A stretch of DNA of 64,000 nucleotides from Candidatus Woesearchaeota archaeon (GTDB taxonomy: Archaea; Nanobdellota; Nanobdellia; Woesearchaeales; GW2011-AR4). A program made the position numbers and the translations under genes. The notes beneath the pieces are model-generated. The model saw only the letters and a program-made list of their open reading frames with translations, was not told the origin of the DNA and searched no databases. The stretch covers positions 164,062-228,061 of the forward strand of contig JACPMR010000003.1 of the NCBI GenBank assembly GCA_016185945.1. The letters are read 5' to 3'. Below are positions 1-9,724 of this stretch, in pieces (within the stretch, counting starts at the first letter, position 1; each line of letters opens with the position of its first letter).

Positions 1-17
1 TATCTATTTACCGCAAT

Positions 18-130
18 CAGGCGCACTGTCCTGAGCTGGGCTCCCATCAACGACAAAGTTCGTTGACACCTTGTGCAAGTGGGATTTACAATCCCACGGA
101 CTTTGCAGATGCTGGGAAGCGACGTTTTTG
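18..130. other. structured noncoding segment at window edge
   Basis: Inverted repeats TCAACGA/TCGTTGA (47-53/60-66) and GTGGGATT/AATCCCAC (79-86/90-97); no convincing ORF. Confidence 0.3.
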
Positions 131-218
131 TTGAATTTTTTGATTGTGTTGATATCCATACTATCATCATTTCTCAAAACAATAAACTATATAAACTTAA
201 AATTTAAGGAAATATGTT

Positions 219-1205
219 ATGTATGATGTAATAACTGTCGGCTCTGCAACTCTTGACGTTTTTGCAAAGACAAGGTTTTCTGAGCTTATAAAGATAATCG
301 ATCCAAAGGGAGAGACAGATTTGCTTGCTTTTCCAAGCGGCTCTAAGATATTGATAGACGAGCTGGAATTCACTACAGGAGGAGGAGGAACAAACACTGC
401 TGTTGCCTTATCGAGATTGGGGCACAATGTTGGCTTTCTCGGCAAGCTTGGCTCTGGCACTAATTCTGATTTTATACACAAAAACCTGAAAAAGGAAAAA
501 ATAGATTTGCTTTGCAAGCATAGCAAAGGGCATGCTGGCTATTCTGTAATACTTGACACTTTGGAGCATGACAGGACAATTTTAACATATAAAGGAGCTA
601 ATGACGAACTGAGAAATGAAGACGTTCCATATAAAAAATTAAAAACAAAATGGTTTTACTTCAGCTCAATGCTTGAGGAATCTTTCCATACACAGGAAAG
701 ACTGGCAGAGTTTGCGCAGCAGCGCAAAATAAAGATTGCCTTCAATCCAAGCACTTACCTTGCTGAAAAAGGAAAAAGCCATTTAAGGAATATACTGTCA
801 AGAACAGAATTGTTAGTTTTGAACAAAGAAGAGGCATGCCTTCTTGTCGGGCATGACGAGATGGAAGGGCTTCTGTTCAAGCTTAAAGGATTAGGGCCAA
901 GAATTGTTGTAATAACAGACGGAAAGAATACGTTTTATGTAATGGACGACAAACACGTTTATTCTGCATTTCCGCCTCCTGTCAAGATAGTAGATGCAAC
1001 AGGCGCAGGAGATGCTTTTGCAGCTTCTTTTTTAAGCGGCATGATAAGAAAGAATGATATCGAATTTGCGATTAAGCTTGGAGTTGTGAATGCACAGTCA
1101 GTTGTAAGCAATTACGGAGCGAAAAATATTTTACTAAGTTACAAAGAAGCAATGAATGGAGTCAAAAAACTGAAGATGGCTGTTCATAAGAAAAAGATAA
1201 AATAA
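219..1205 (+). CDS. PfkB-family carbohydrate/nucleoside kinase
   Basis: GGGGTNTAVALSRLG N-terminal motif and DATGAGDAFAASF C-terminal PfkB signature. Confidence 0.9.
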   Translation: MYDVITVGSATLDVFAKTRFSELIKIIDPKGETDLLAFPSGSKILIDELEFTTGGGGTNTAVALSRLGHNVGFLGKLGSGTNSDFIHKNLKKEKIDLLCKHSKGHAGYSVILDTLEHDRTILTYKGANDELRNEDVPYKKLKTKWFYFSSMLEESFHTQERLAEFAQQRKIKIAFNPSTYLAEKGKSHLRNILSRTELLVLNKEEACLLVGHDEMEGLLFKLKGLGPRIVVITDGKNTFYVMDDKHVYSAFPPPVKIVDATGAGDAFAASFLSGMIRKNDIEFAIKLGVVNAQSVVSNYGAKNILLSYKEAMNGVKKLKMAVHKKKIK

Positions 1206-1514
1206 TCAATCAACTGCAACAAAAACATCGCTGCCTTCTACTTTCACTTGATAAGTTGCGACCTTTGCAGTAGGCACAACTGGCGAAACTCCAGTTTTGA
1301 CATTGAAGCGCCATCCATGCCATGGGCATGTCACAACATCATTATCAAGAAAACCCTCTCCTAATGGACCGCCCCGATGCAAGCAAGTGTTGTTGATAGC
1401 AAAAAACTCTCCATCTACATTGAATAAAGCAACATCTGTGCCATTTACATTCACAATCTTGTTGTCGCCTGGCTTTAAGTCTGAAATATTTGCTACCCTC
1501 ACAAAATTTGACAT
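1206..1514 (-). CDS. Rieske [2Fe-2S] ferredoxin-like protein
   Basis: CLHRGGPLGEG...CPWHGWRFN Rieske motifs; internal start MSNFVRV preferred to the track start. Confidence 0.9.
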   Translation of the reverse strand: MSNFVRVANISDLKPGDNKIVNVNGTDVALFNVDGEFFAINNTCLHRGGPLGEGFLDNDVVTCPWHGWRFNVKTGVSPVVPTAKVATYQVKVEGSDVFVAVD

Positions 1515-1623
1515 CAAACGCACCTTTAATAAGTAAAGAAGTGTTGTATATAAACTTTTTTGTTGGTTTAAATCAAAACCTTTATATAAAATCACTTTAA
1601 AAAACAATCAAGGAGGTGGCAGT

Positions 1624-4600
1624 TTGAACAAGAAAAAGAAGTTTGTTCTCTGGTTTGACGAGTTAAGTATTGACGATGTTGGGCTTGTAGGCGGCAAGAA
1701 TGCTTCTTTGGGGGAGATGTACAGGAATCTTACAAAAAGAGGAGTGAAAATACCAAATGGCTTTGCTGTTACTGCTTATGCTTACAATCACTTTATTGAG
1801 AAGGCGGGAATCAAAAATAAACTAAAGCATATACTTAAAAAACTTGATAAGTCAAAAAAGAATCTGGCTGAAATAGGGCACGAGGCAAGGCAAACCATTT
1901 TGCATTCTAAATTGCCGCCAGAACTTACAAAGGAAATAGTTAGTTCTTACAAAAAGTTATGCAGGCAGTATGGCGCTAACACCGATGTTGCTGTTAGGAG
2001 CTCTGCGACAGCAGAGGATCTGCCTAGCATATCTGAAAACTCGCATGTTCTTATTAAAATAAATGGAAAGCCGATATATGATACTATAGGTAACATTTAT
2101 GCTAATTTTTGTGATTGCGAAGGTATTGACTTAGAAGTTATCGCAATGAAAAATAACGAAACAAAATGGGTAAAAGCTGAACAAATATACCAACATCCAG
2201 CCAAGAATGCAAAATTATACAAAATTATTACTGAAACGGGTAGAGAGATTGAAATAAGCGAAGACCATTCTTTAATAGTATTGGATCCGGAAAGCTTTAA
2301 GCCTAAAACTGCCTCTATTTCCAAACTTAAAGGAAATGAGATGATTCCTGCAACAAGAAAAATTCCTTTAATCAATTCAAACATTAAAATAATAGATGTT
2401 TTAGACTATATTGATGGAAAAGATGTTCATGAAGAAAATGATTTAGTTTATATTAAGAACAATTCTTCAAACTGGAAAATTCAAAATCCACTGAGAAGAT
2501 TTATAATGCTCGATAATGATTTTGCATACTTCTTAGGACTATATTGTGCGGAAGGTTGTACTTATAAATCTGGAATTATATTGACTAATTCCGATAATAA
2601 AATTATAGAAAAAATCAAGGATTTTGCAAAGCAACTTTCTATATATAATAATCAAAAAATTAATAATAATTCATTAAGAGTTTATTGTAAAGGCCTTGTT
2701 AGATTCTTAAATCAAGTAACTGGAACCCCACTTAATTTTAAAGGTAAGGGAAGATCCTGCAGAATAAAAAGAGTTCCGAACTTTCTGTTTGAGTGCAATA
2801 AAAAATTAATAGGTTCATTCTTAGCAGGCTGTTTTGATGGAGATGGATATATTTCTAAGGGCGGAGTAGAATATAGTTCAACATCAGAGCAGCTAATAGG
2901 GGGAATTGTTAAACTGTTGGAAATGTTAGATTTTAATCTTTATTTAAGGAGGAGTAAAAATTCATTTACTGTTACAATTCCTGCTTCAGAAGCTATCAAG
3001 TTTAAAGAAAATATTCCTTTGGAAAATGAAAATAAGTTAAATAAGCTGCTTAACCTAATTCAGCACTATCAAAATAAAAAAACCCATCCCCAATTTAAAA
3101 ATATAATAAACATTTCTGATAAATTATCTGAACTGATTAAAGCCAGTCATGATAAAATTTTAGAAAAACAAATAGTCGAAGCGTACTTTTGCCCTATTTG
3201 CGATAATAAAATTGAAAAAACCAGTTATTATAAAAATATACCTAGGTTTTACTGCAAGAAATGCAGAAAAACATTATACGAAGATTTCGTCATAAAAATT
3301 AATATTGCAAATCACATAAATTACGATAAAAAAGGAAGATTCAAAAAGAGTTCTGTATCTTGGAACAAAGGGTTGATATTAGGTAGTATATCTCGAGCTA
3401 AATTTAAAAAATTAATGATAAAATATGGCTTAAATGAATACTCCAACTTCTTTGAAAAAAGTGTTATGTGGGATAGTATTAAAAAAATTGAAGAATTTGA
3501 TTACAATGGCATGGTTTATGATTTTACTGTCCCAAATATAGAGAATTTTGCAGCTGGAATTGGCGGTATTATAACTCATAACTCTGCAAGCTTTGCAGGG
3601 CAGCAGGAATCATTCCTAAATATAAGAGGCAATAATACATTGCTCGAGGCATGCAAGAAGTGCTTTGCATCTTTGTTTACCGACAGGGCTATTTCTTACA
3701 GGGTAGACAAGCACTTTGACCATTTCAAGATTGCCTTGTCAGTTGGCGTGCAGAAAATGGTGAGAAGCGACAAGGCCTGCTCCGGAGTTATGTTCTCCAT
3801 TGACACAGAAACCGGGTTTAAGGATGCTGTCCTGATTAACGGCGCTTATGGCTTGGGAGAAAATGTCGTTCAGGGCTCTGTCAACCCAGACCAGTTTTAT
3901 GTGTTCAAGCCGATGCTGAAAAAGGGCTTCAAGCCGATTATAAGCAAAAAGCTTGGAAGCAAGAAAATGAAGATGGTTTACAGCGAAAACGGAAAAAAGA
4001 CAACAGCCAATATTCCGGTGCATGAAAGAGCGCGATTAAAGTATGTATTGAATGACAATGAAATCCTGAAGCTTGCCGAATGGGCTTGCATCATTGAAGA
4101 TTATTATTCAAAGAAAGCCCGAAAGTTCAAGCCGATGGACATGGAATGGGCAAAGGACGGCATTACACACGAGCTTTTCATTGTGCAGGCAAGGCCTGAA
4201 ACTGTTCAGAGCCAGAGAAACTATAACATTCTCGAAGAATATATTTTGAAGGAGAAAGGCACTGAAATCGTGAAAGGGCTCAGCGTAGGGACAAAGATAG
4301 CTGTTGGCAAGGCGCATGTCATAAAAGATGCAAAGGAAATAAAGAGATTCAGGCATGGAGAAGTCCTCATAACAGAAAAAACAGATCCTGACTGGGAGCC
4401 GATAATGAAGATTGCCTCTGCAATCGTCACAAACAAGGGAGGCAGGACAGCGCATGCAGCAATTGTTGCCAGGGAGCTTGGAATTCCTGCAATTGTAGGC
4501 ACCGAGAGAGGAACTGAAGTAGTAAAGACAGGAATTGATGTAACAGTGAGCTGCGCAGAAGGCGAAGTCGGGCATGTGTATAAGGGCAAGCTCAAGTTTG

Positions 4601-5586
4601 AGGTGCATAAAATTAACCTGAAGAAACTGAGAAGGCCGAAGACAATGATAATGATGAATGTAGGCAATCCTGACCAGGCTTTTGAGTTCTGCATGATACC
4701 GAATGACGGAGTTGGCTTGGCAAGAGAGGAATTTATCATAAGCTCTTATATCAAAGTGCATCCATTGGCATTGCTGCATTTTGACAGGCTGAAGGACAAG
4801 AAAGCAAAAGAGGTTATTGCCCACTTGACTTATTCTTACAAGCACAAAGCAGATTTCTTTGTTGAAAAGCTTGCACAGGGAGTTGCCATGATTGGGGCAG
4901 CTTTCTATCCAAAAGATGTGATTGTCAGGATGTCTGATTTCAAGACAAACGAATATGCAAACTTGATTGGCGGCAAGGAATTTGAGCCGAATGAGGAGAA
5001 TCCCATGCTTGGATGGAGAGGCGCTTCAAGATATTATGCAGGCAGCTATAGAGAAGCATTCGGACTGGAGTGCATGGCGATGAAGAAAGCAAGGGATGAA
5101 ATGGGACTGACTAACATCAAGCTGATGATTCCATTCTGCAGGACTATTGAAGAAGGCAAGGAAGTGATTAAAGAGATGGAGAAATATGGATTAATACAGG
5201 GCAAAAATAATTTGGAGATTTATGTGATGGCAGAAATCCCAAGCAATGTGATTTTGGCTGATGAGTTTGCAAAGATATTTGATGGCTTTAGCATAGGTTC
5301 AAATGACCTGACACAATTAACCCTTGGCTTGGACAGGGACTCTGAGCTTGTGAGCAGACTGTATGATGAGAGAAATCCTGCTGTCAAGAAATTGATTGAT
5401 GAAGTGATAAAGAAGGCGAAGAGAAATCATAGGAAGATTGGAATTTGCGGCCAGGGCCCAAGCGACTATCCTGACTTTGCCGAGTTCTTGGTTGAATGCG
5501 ACATTGACTCAATTTCATTAAATCCAGACACTGTCATCAAGACAACAATGAAGATACTGGAAGTTGAGAAAAAATTAAGAAGATAG
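1624..5586 (+). CDS. ppsA: phosphoenolpyruvate synthase containing an intein
   Basis: Exteins: VGGKNASLGEM, AVRSSATAEDLP|SASFAGQQESF, GGRTAHAAIVARELGIPAIVG (phospho-His domain), GFSIGSNDLTQL, GICGQGPSDYPDF. Confidence 0.95.
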   Translation: MNKKKKFVLWFDELSIDDVGLVGGKNASLGEMYRNLTKRGVKIPNGFAVTAYAYNHFIEKAGIKNKLKHILKKLDKSKKNLAEIGHEARQTILHSKLPPELTKEIVSSYKKLCRQYGANTDVAVRSSATAEDLPSISENSHVLIKINGKPIYDTIGNIYANFCDCEGIDLEVIAMKNNETKWVKAEQIYQHPAKNAKLYKIITETGREIEISEDHSLIVLDPESFKPKTASISKLKGNEMIPATRKIPLINSNIKIIDVLDYIDGKDVHEENDLVYIKNNSSNWKIQNPLRRFIMLDNDFAYFLGLYCAEGCTYKSGIILTNSDNKIIEKIKDFAKQLSIYNNQKINNNSLRVYCKGLVRFLNQVTGTPLNFKGKGRSCRIKRVPNFLFECNKKLIGSFLAGCFDGDGYISKGGVEYSSTSEQLIGGIVKLLEMLDFNLYLRRSKNSFTVTIPASEAIKFKENIPLENENKLNKLLNLIQHYQNKKTHPQFKNIINISDKLSELIKASHDKILEKQIVEAYFCPICDNKIEKTSYYKNIPRFYCKKCRKTLYEDFVIKINIANHINYDKKGRFKKSSVSWNKGLILGSISRAKFKKLMIKYGLNEYSNFFEKSVMWDSIKKIEEFDYNGMVYDFTVPNIENFAAGIGGIITHNSASFAGQQESFLNIRGNNTLLEACKKCFASLFTDRAISYRVDKHFDHFKIALSVGVQKMVRSDKACSGVMFSIDTETGFKDAVLINGAYGLGENVVQGSVNPDQFYVFKPMLKKGFKPIISKKLGSKKMKMVYSENGKKTTANIPVHERARLKYVLNDNEILKLAEWACIIEDYYSKKARKFKPMDMEWAKDGITHELFIVQARPETVQSQRNYNILEEYILKEKGTEIVKGLSVGTKIAVGKAHVIKDAKEIKRFRHGEVLITEKTDPDWEPIMKIASAIVTNKGGRTAHAAIVARELGIPAIVGTERGTEVVKTGIDVTVSCAEGEVGHVYKGKLKFEVHKINLKKLRRPKTMIMMNVGNPDQAFEFCMIPNDGVGLAREEFIISSYIKVHPLALLHFDRLKDKKAKEVIAHLTYSYKHKADFFVEKLAQGVAMIGAAFYPKDVIVRMSDFKTNEYANLIGGKEFEPNEENPMLGWRGASRYYAGSYREAFGLECMAMKKARDEMGLTNIKLMIPFCRTIEEGKEVIKEMEKYGLIQGKNNLEIYVMAEIPSNVILADEFAKIFDGFSIGSNDLTQLTLGLDRDSELVSRLYDERNPAVKKLIDEVIKKAKRNHRKIGICGQGPSDYPDFAEFLVECDIDSISLNPDTVIKTTMKILEVEKKLRR
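2026..3582 (+). mobile_element. in-frame LAGLIDADG intein in PEP synthase (~519 aa)
   Basis: Begins SISENSHVLIKINGKP (block A-like), ends NFAAGIGGIITHN|S; LAGLIDADG-like FLGLYCAEG and LAGCFDGDGYIS; removal restores SSATAEDLPSASFAGQQES. Confidence 0.95.
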
Positions 5587-5663
5587 ATTATTTTCGTTAT
5601 TGAAAAGAAATAGAATTGGAATAATTTCTATTATTGTTAATATTGAAAAGAATACCAGAAGAT

Positions 5664-5706
5664 AAAGTTCGTTAAACATTTGTTAGGCAAAGTTTTTGAG
5701 CTGCCG
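5664..5706 (+). repeat. left inverted repeat of R-M island
   Basis: AAAGTTCGTTAAACATTTGTTAGGCAAAGTTTTTGAGCTGCCG; exact reverse complement at 10242-10284. Confidence 0.95.
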
Positions 5707-5796
5707 TTGTTAACGTTAAGCCGAAAGTCCTTTACGTTGGTGGCTTCGCATAATATGGGATATTATACGATTCGCTACGCTCTCTGAAATTTTTGG

Positions 5797-7257
5797 TTAT
5801 AACTTTACAGGTACATAGTATGGATCACAACCCTTATTTTTTCCTGAATGACAAGGTTTCATTAATGGGCATTTTCCGTCATTATTAAAAAATTTAAGGC
5901 ATGGTTCCAGAGATAAGAATTCTCCATCCTCCATTGCTTTATCTAGCTGGTCAAGAATCCCTTTTATTTCAGTTTGAACTTCTTTAAGATTTTTGAAGTT
6001 AATTTCAAATGTGTGAATTAAATCATTTAAATTAGGATAAATAATGATTATTATTCCTTTTGAGACACCATAAGAAGCACAGATTATTGCTAATTTTCCG
6101 ATATGATAGGCTTCTGGTTTGCTAGCTCTTTCTTGATAAGTAGTCCTTCCATATTCAATTGTGTATGGTACTAATTCACCACCAGCTTTGCTAGAACTTG
6201 GTAAATTAAGCCATCTTTGAGCAATTATTAATCTATCATCAAATATTCCTTCTTTAATTTTTTTCTTTTGTTCTTTTGTGGGTTTGTAAGGTAATCTTTT
6301 TACAAGATTATCCAAACATGAAAGGTAACCCTCCCTTTTCATGTCTGAGAATTCTTCTTCAGATATATTTAGCTTATCTTTCATTATTTTCTTTCGTGGT
6401 ATAATTAAGTCTAGTATGGTGTATGCGTCACCTTTAAATTTTGATTTTTCCATTTCAGATTGAAGTAATTTTGTAAACTCATCATCATGAAGTAGTTTAA
6501 CTGCAGTAGTTATTGTATCTGAAATTAACTCTAATGAACCACAGCTACAAATATTATTTTCTCTGAATTTACAACCAAGTTCAAAATATCTGCACCTACC
6601 TAATGAAATAAATTCTTTCTTCTCAATAGAACTTTTTAAATGACTAATTCTAGAAAGTATCATTGACTTTATTTTCCCAAAGTCAGTTGTAATTAATTTA
6701 AATGCTTTAAATTTATAAGGATGGGATTGATTTATAAATACTAAATAATTTTCTTTAGGTTGCATAGGATGTAAAACTGAATAAAACGCTAATTGTTCTA
6801 TATCCTGAGGATATAATTTTACAATCTCATCATCATCTTTTGGCAATTCATCTTTACTTTTTAATTCAATTATTGAATCACCAATTAAAAAATCAAATTT
6901 ACCAACAACTCCTGGTATACCTACAAAAGCTCCATCTAGTTTTCCTTGTTCTACAATAAAATCAGGTAATTTTTTGAACCAAATACTGGCCAATCTTTCA
7001 ATTTTTTGTCCTAAAAATAGTTTTCTTGCAGTCTCGTTAGAATTTGCAACTGATAATGGGCTTAATTTAGTCCAATATGCGTTAATAGGGTTTATTAAAT
7101 GTGTAAGATAAAAATATGTTTCAGGGAAAAAGTCTTTTTTATTTGTTGCATTTAGAGTTTCAACTAACTTTGCAGTTATAGATTGGTGGTTACTAGTGTT
7201 ATTTACATATTTCCACGGATATCTTAATAATGCTTCCATATTTAGGATAGTAAACAC
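5797..7257 (-). CDS. PD-(D/E)XK-type nuclease, Cas4/RecB-like with cysteine clusters
   Basis: GKFDFLIGDSIIELKSK catalytic-type motif; cysteine clusters RCRYFELGCKFRENNICSCG and CLKFFNNDGKCPLMKPCHSGKNKGCD. Confidence 0.6.
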   Translation of the reverse strand: MFTILNMEALLRYPWKYVNNTSNHQSITAKLVETLNATNKKDFFPETYFYLTHLINPINAYWTKLSPLSVANSNETARKLFLGQKIERLASIWFKKLPDFIVEQGKLDGAFVGIPGVVGKFDFLIGDSIIELKSKDELPKDDDEIVKLYPQDIEQLAFYSVLHPMQPKENYLVFINQSHPYKFKAFKLITTDFGKIKSMILSRISHLKSSIEKKEFISLGRCRYFELGCKFRENNICSCGSLELISDTITTAVKLLHDDEFTKLLQSEMEKSKFKGDAYTILDLIIPRKKIMKDKLNISEEEFSDMKREGYLSCLDNLVKRLPYKPTKEQKKKIKEGIFDDRLIIAQRWLNLPSSSKAGGELVPYTIEYGRTTYQERASKPEAYHIGKLAIICASYGVSKGIIIIIYPNLNDLIHTFEINFKNLKEVQTEIKGILDQLDKAMEDGEFLSLEPCLKFFNNDGKCPLMKPCHSGKNKGCDPYYVPVKL

Positions 7258-7382
7258 TTAGTTTATATAATTTTTATGTAAATTTATAGAATAAAATGTC
7301 TAAATAGAAAACTTTATATATGTATTCATTTTGTATCTAAATTGTAGTTAAGGTTATATATAGTTGTGTTTAAAGAGAATGG

Positions 7383-7649
7383 ATGGAAAAGGGGATGGTT
7401 AAAGCAATATCTTTGCTGAAATCAAGCGAATACAGGTCAAAAATAATCAAAGCAATAGGCAATGATACATTAACTCCTTCTGAGATAGCACATAAAATTA
7501 ATATAAGACTTAATCATGTCAGCATATTCTTAAAAGAGCTAAAAGAAAACAGCATGGTCAAATGCCTTAACGAAGAAAGCAGGAAAGGCAGATTATATGA
7601 ACTAACAACTTTGGGTAAAAATGCAATCAACAAACTTAATTCAAAATAA
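7383..7649 (+). CDS. winged-helix transcriptional regulator
   Basis: TPSEIAHKINIRLNHVSIFLKELKENSMVKCL...GRLYELTTLGK HTH pattern; overlaps start of methylase. Confidence 0.75.
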   Translation: MEKGMVKAISLLKSSEYRSKIIKAIGNDTLTPSEIAHKINIRLNHVSIFLKELKENSMVKCLNEESRKGRLYELTTLGKNAINKLNSK

Positions 7650-8910
7650 AGAAATAAAGTATAAAGACATATCTTGGGACTTTAGAAAAGATTTTACTAA
7701 ATATAGCAATCATGGTTTCCATACTTATCCTGCTATGATGATACCGCAAGTAGCAAGAAGGTTAATCAGAACATACGGAAAAAATGCTAAAGTCCTTCTT
7801 GACCCTTTTGTGGGTTCTGGAACTGCTCTTTTAGAGGCCACTTTGCATGAAAATTTTGAAAAAGCATACGGAATAGATATTAATCCTCTGGCTTTATTAA
7901 TCTCTAAAGTAAAAACAACTCCAATAGATTCTAAAATTTTGTGGAAAGAGTATCACGAATTAATAGAAAAATGCTTAGATGACAAAAAAGAAATTAATTT
8001 TAGCCAAAAACAAATAGAAAAGCCAAATTTTCCTAATATTGACTTTTGGTTTAAGCCACAAGTTATAACGGATTTAGCGATTATTAGAAAAAACATTTCA
8101 GAAGTAAAAAATAAAGACACTAAAAACTTTTTCTTGGTAGCTTTCTCTGAAATAGTTAGAAATGTGTCTAACACAAGAAACAGAGAATATAAACTTTACA
8201 GAATGAGTCCAGAGATGATGAAAAAGCATAAGCCAGACACAATTTCTACTTTTAGGCAAAAATTAAAAAAAAACATAACTAGCATGAAGCAATATTTTGA
8301 AGAATATAATAAAAATTGTAAAGTTAATATTTTTCCAGAAGATTCAAGACATAAAACTTCAATTCAAGATGGAGAAGTGGACTTAATTGTTACCTCTCCC
8401 CCTTATGGAGATAGCAGAACAACCGTAGCCTATGGCCAGTTTTCACGCTTGGCTTTGCAATGGTTAGGTTATGACCAAAAAAAAGTGTTAGATATAGATA
8501 AGGTTAGCCTAGGTGGTGTTCCTACAAAAGATTTAATTCATGATTTAGGCTCACCAACATTAAAAGCTACATTGCAAAAAATAGCTGATGTTGATCCTAT
8601 AAGGGCAAGAGATGTGCTAAGCTTTTATGTGGATTTTGACAAATGTGTTCAAGAATTGCATAGGGTAACTAAAAAAGGAGCTTTCTTGTGCTTTGTAGTT
8701 GGAAACAGGACAGTAAAAGGTGTTCAAATTCCAACAGATGAAATAATTCTTGAATTGTTCCAAGCTAAAAATCATTACAAGCATCACAATACATTTATTA
8801 GAAACATTCCACATAAAAGAATGCCAAAAATAAACAGCCCGACAAATATAAGCGGTAATCACGGGGTTACAATGAATGAAGAATGGATTGTGATTATAGA
8901 AAAAGAATAG
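7621..8910 (+). CDS. type II DNA methyltransferase (N4-cytosine/N6-adenine class)
   Basis: DPFVGSGTALLEA SAM motif and TSPPYGDS catalytic motif. Confidence 0.88.
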   Translation: MQSTNLIQNKEIKYKDISWDFRKDFTKYSNHGFHTYPAMMIPQVARRLIRTYGKNAKVLLDPFVGSGTALLEATLHENFEKAYGIDINPLALLISKVKTTPIDSKILWKEYHELIEKCLDDKKEINFSQKQIEKPNFPNIDFWFKPQVITDLAIIRKNISEVKNKDTKNFFLVAFSEIVRNVSNTRNREYKLYRMSPEMMKKHKPDTISTFRQKLKKNITSMKQYFEEYNKNCKVNIFPEDSRHKTSIQDGEVDLIVTSPPYGDSRTTVAYGQFSRLALQWLGYDQKKVLDIDKVSLGGVPTKDLIHDLGSPTLKATLQKIADVDPIRARDVLSFYVDFDKCVQELHRVTKKGAFLCFVVGNRTVKGVQIPTDEIILELFQAKNHYKHHNTFIRNIPHKRMPKINSPTNISGNHGVTMNEEWIVIIEKE

Positions 8911-9657
8911 TTATAATTCTTCTATTTTAAATACTTTATTTAGGTCTGATTTGTGTATCCTAAAGCCTGAACCATGGTCGTGAGTTTTGCCTTTGTTTTC
9001 ACCAGTCCTGTAAACTCCTAACCTGATATCATATTTTATTATTCCTTCTTTTATTGCTTTTAGAAATGTGTCAAATGTCAATCCAGTAAGCAAAACTACT
9101 TTATTGAATTTAAAGGATTCAACCCCATTTTCTTTTTTAGATTCTGCATCAATAAGGATTATATTCTTGCATTTATTTTCAATTATTTCATAGAGACTTT
9201 TAAATGGATAAAATGCTTCAAACTTTTCAATACTGTTATCTTTTAAATTTTTTATTTTAATGTCTATTTTTTCCTCCTTTTCATTTATCTCTAATACAAA
9301 TCCAAATTTATCTGCACATGTGTTAAATTTATTCCCAGAAAAAGTTGTATGCAGTATCCTCATGTCTTTATGCTCTTCATCATAATATCCAAATTTTTCT
9401 CTTAATTGAGTATTAACACCACGAGGGTCTGGAGACTTTGTAAACAAAGTAATCATTGATTCTGAAAGTTCTCGCGTAGATTTTAGTTCAAGAACACCAC
9501 CATAATCTGCTGAAGTTTTATTATTTTCTATAACTCCAATAAAATCTTCAAATGTTTTACCTATGCCAGTGTCATGAAATCTATTAGAAGGAATCCATCC
9601 CTTTTCCTTTATAGCTAAAAAATCTTTTTTGAATCCTTCAATTACTTTATCCACCAT
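8911..9657 (-). CDS. MvaI/BcnI-family restriction endonuclease
   Basis: TGIGKTFEDFIGVIENN...DYGGVLELKSTRELSESMITLFTKSPDPRG family pattern; convergent with methylase. Confidence 0.85.
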   Translation of the reverse strand: MVDKVIEGFKKDFLAIKEKGWIPSNRFHDTGIGKTFEDFIGVIENNKTSADYGGVLELKSTRELSESMITLFTKSPDPRGVNTQLREKFGYYDEEHKDMRILHTTFSGNKFNTCADKFGFVLEINEKEEKIDIKIKNLKDNSIEKFEAFYPFKSLYEIIENKCKNIILIDAESKKENGVESFKFNKVVLLTGLTFDTFLKAIKEGIIKYDIRLGVYRTGENKGKTHDHGSGFRIHKSDLNKVFKIEEL

Positions 9658-9724
9658 AGAGAAAAAGTTGAGTATAAAATATATATACCAATATCACAAT
9701 TTGAGTATAATTTAGATACAATAG

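Noticed and set aside
4108-4845. 245-aa minus-strand ORF
   Set aside because: Antisense to conserved PEP synthase coding sequence; no recognisable domain.
5797-7257. CRISPR-Cas locus suggested by the Cas4-like nuclease
   Set aside because: No direct-repeat/spacer array and no cas1, cas2 or effector genes in the window; R-M context fits better.
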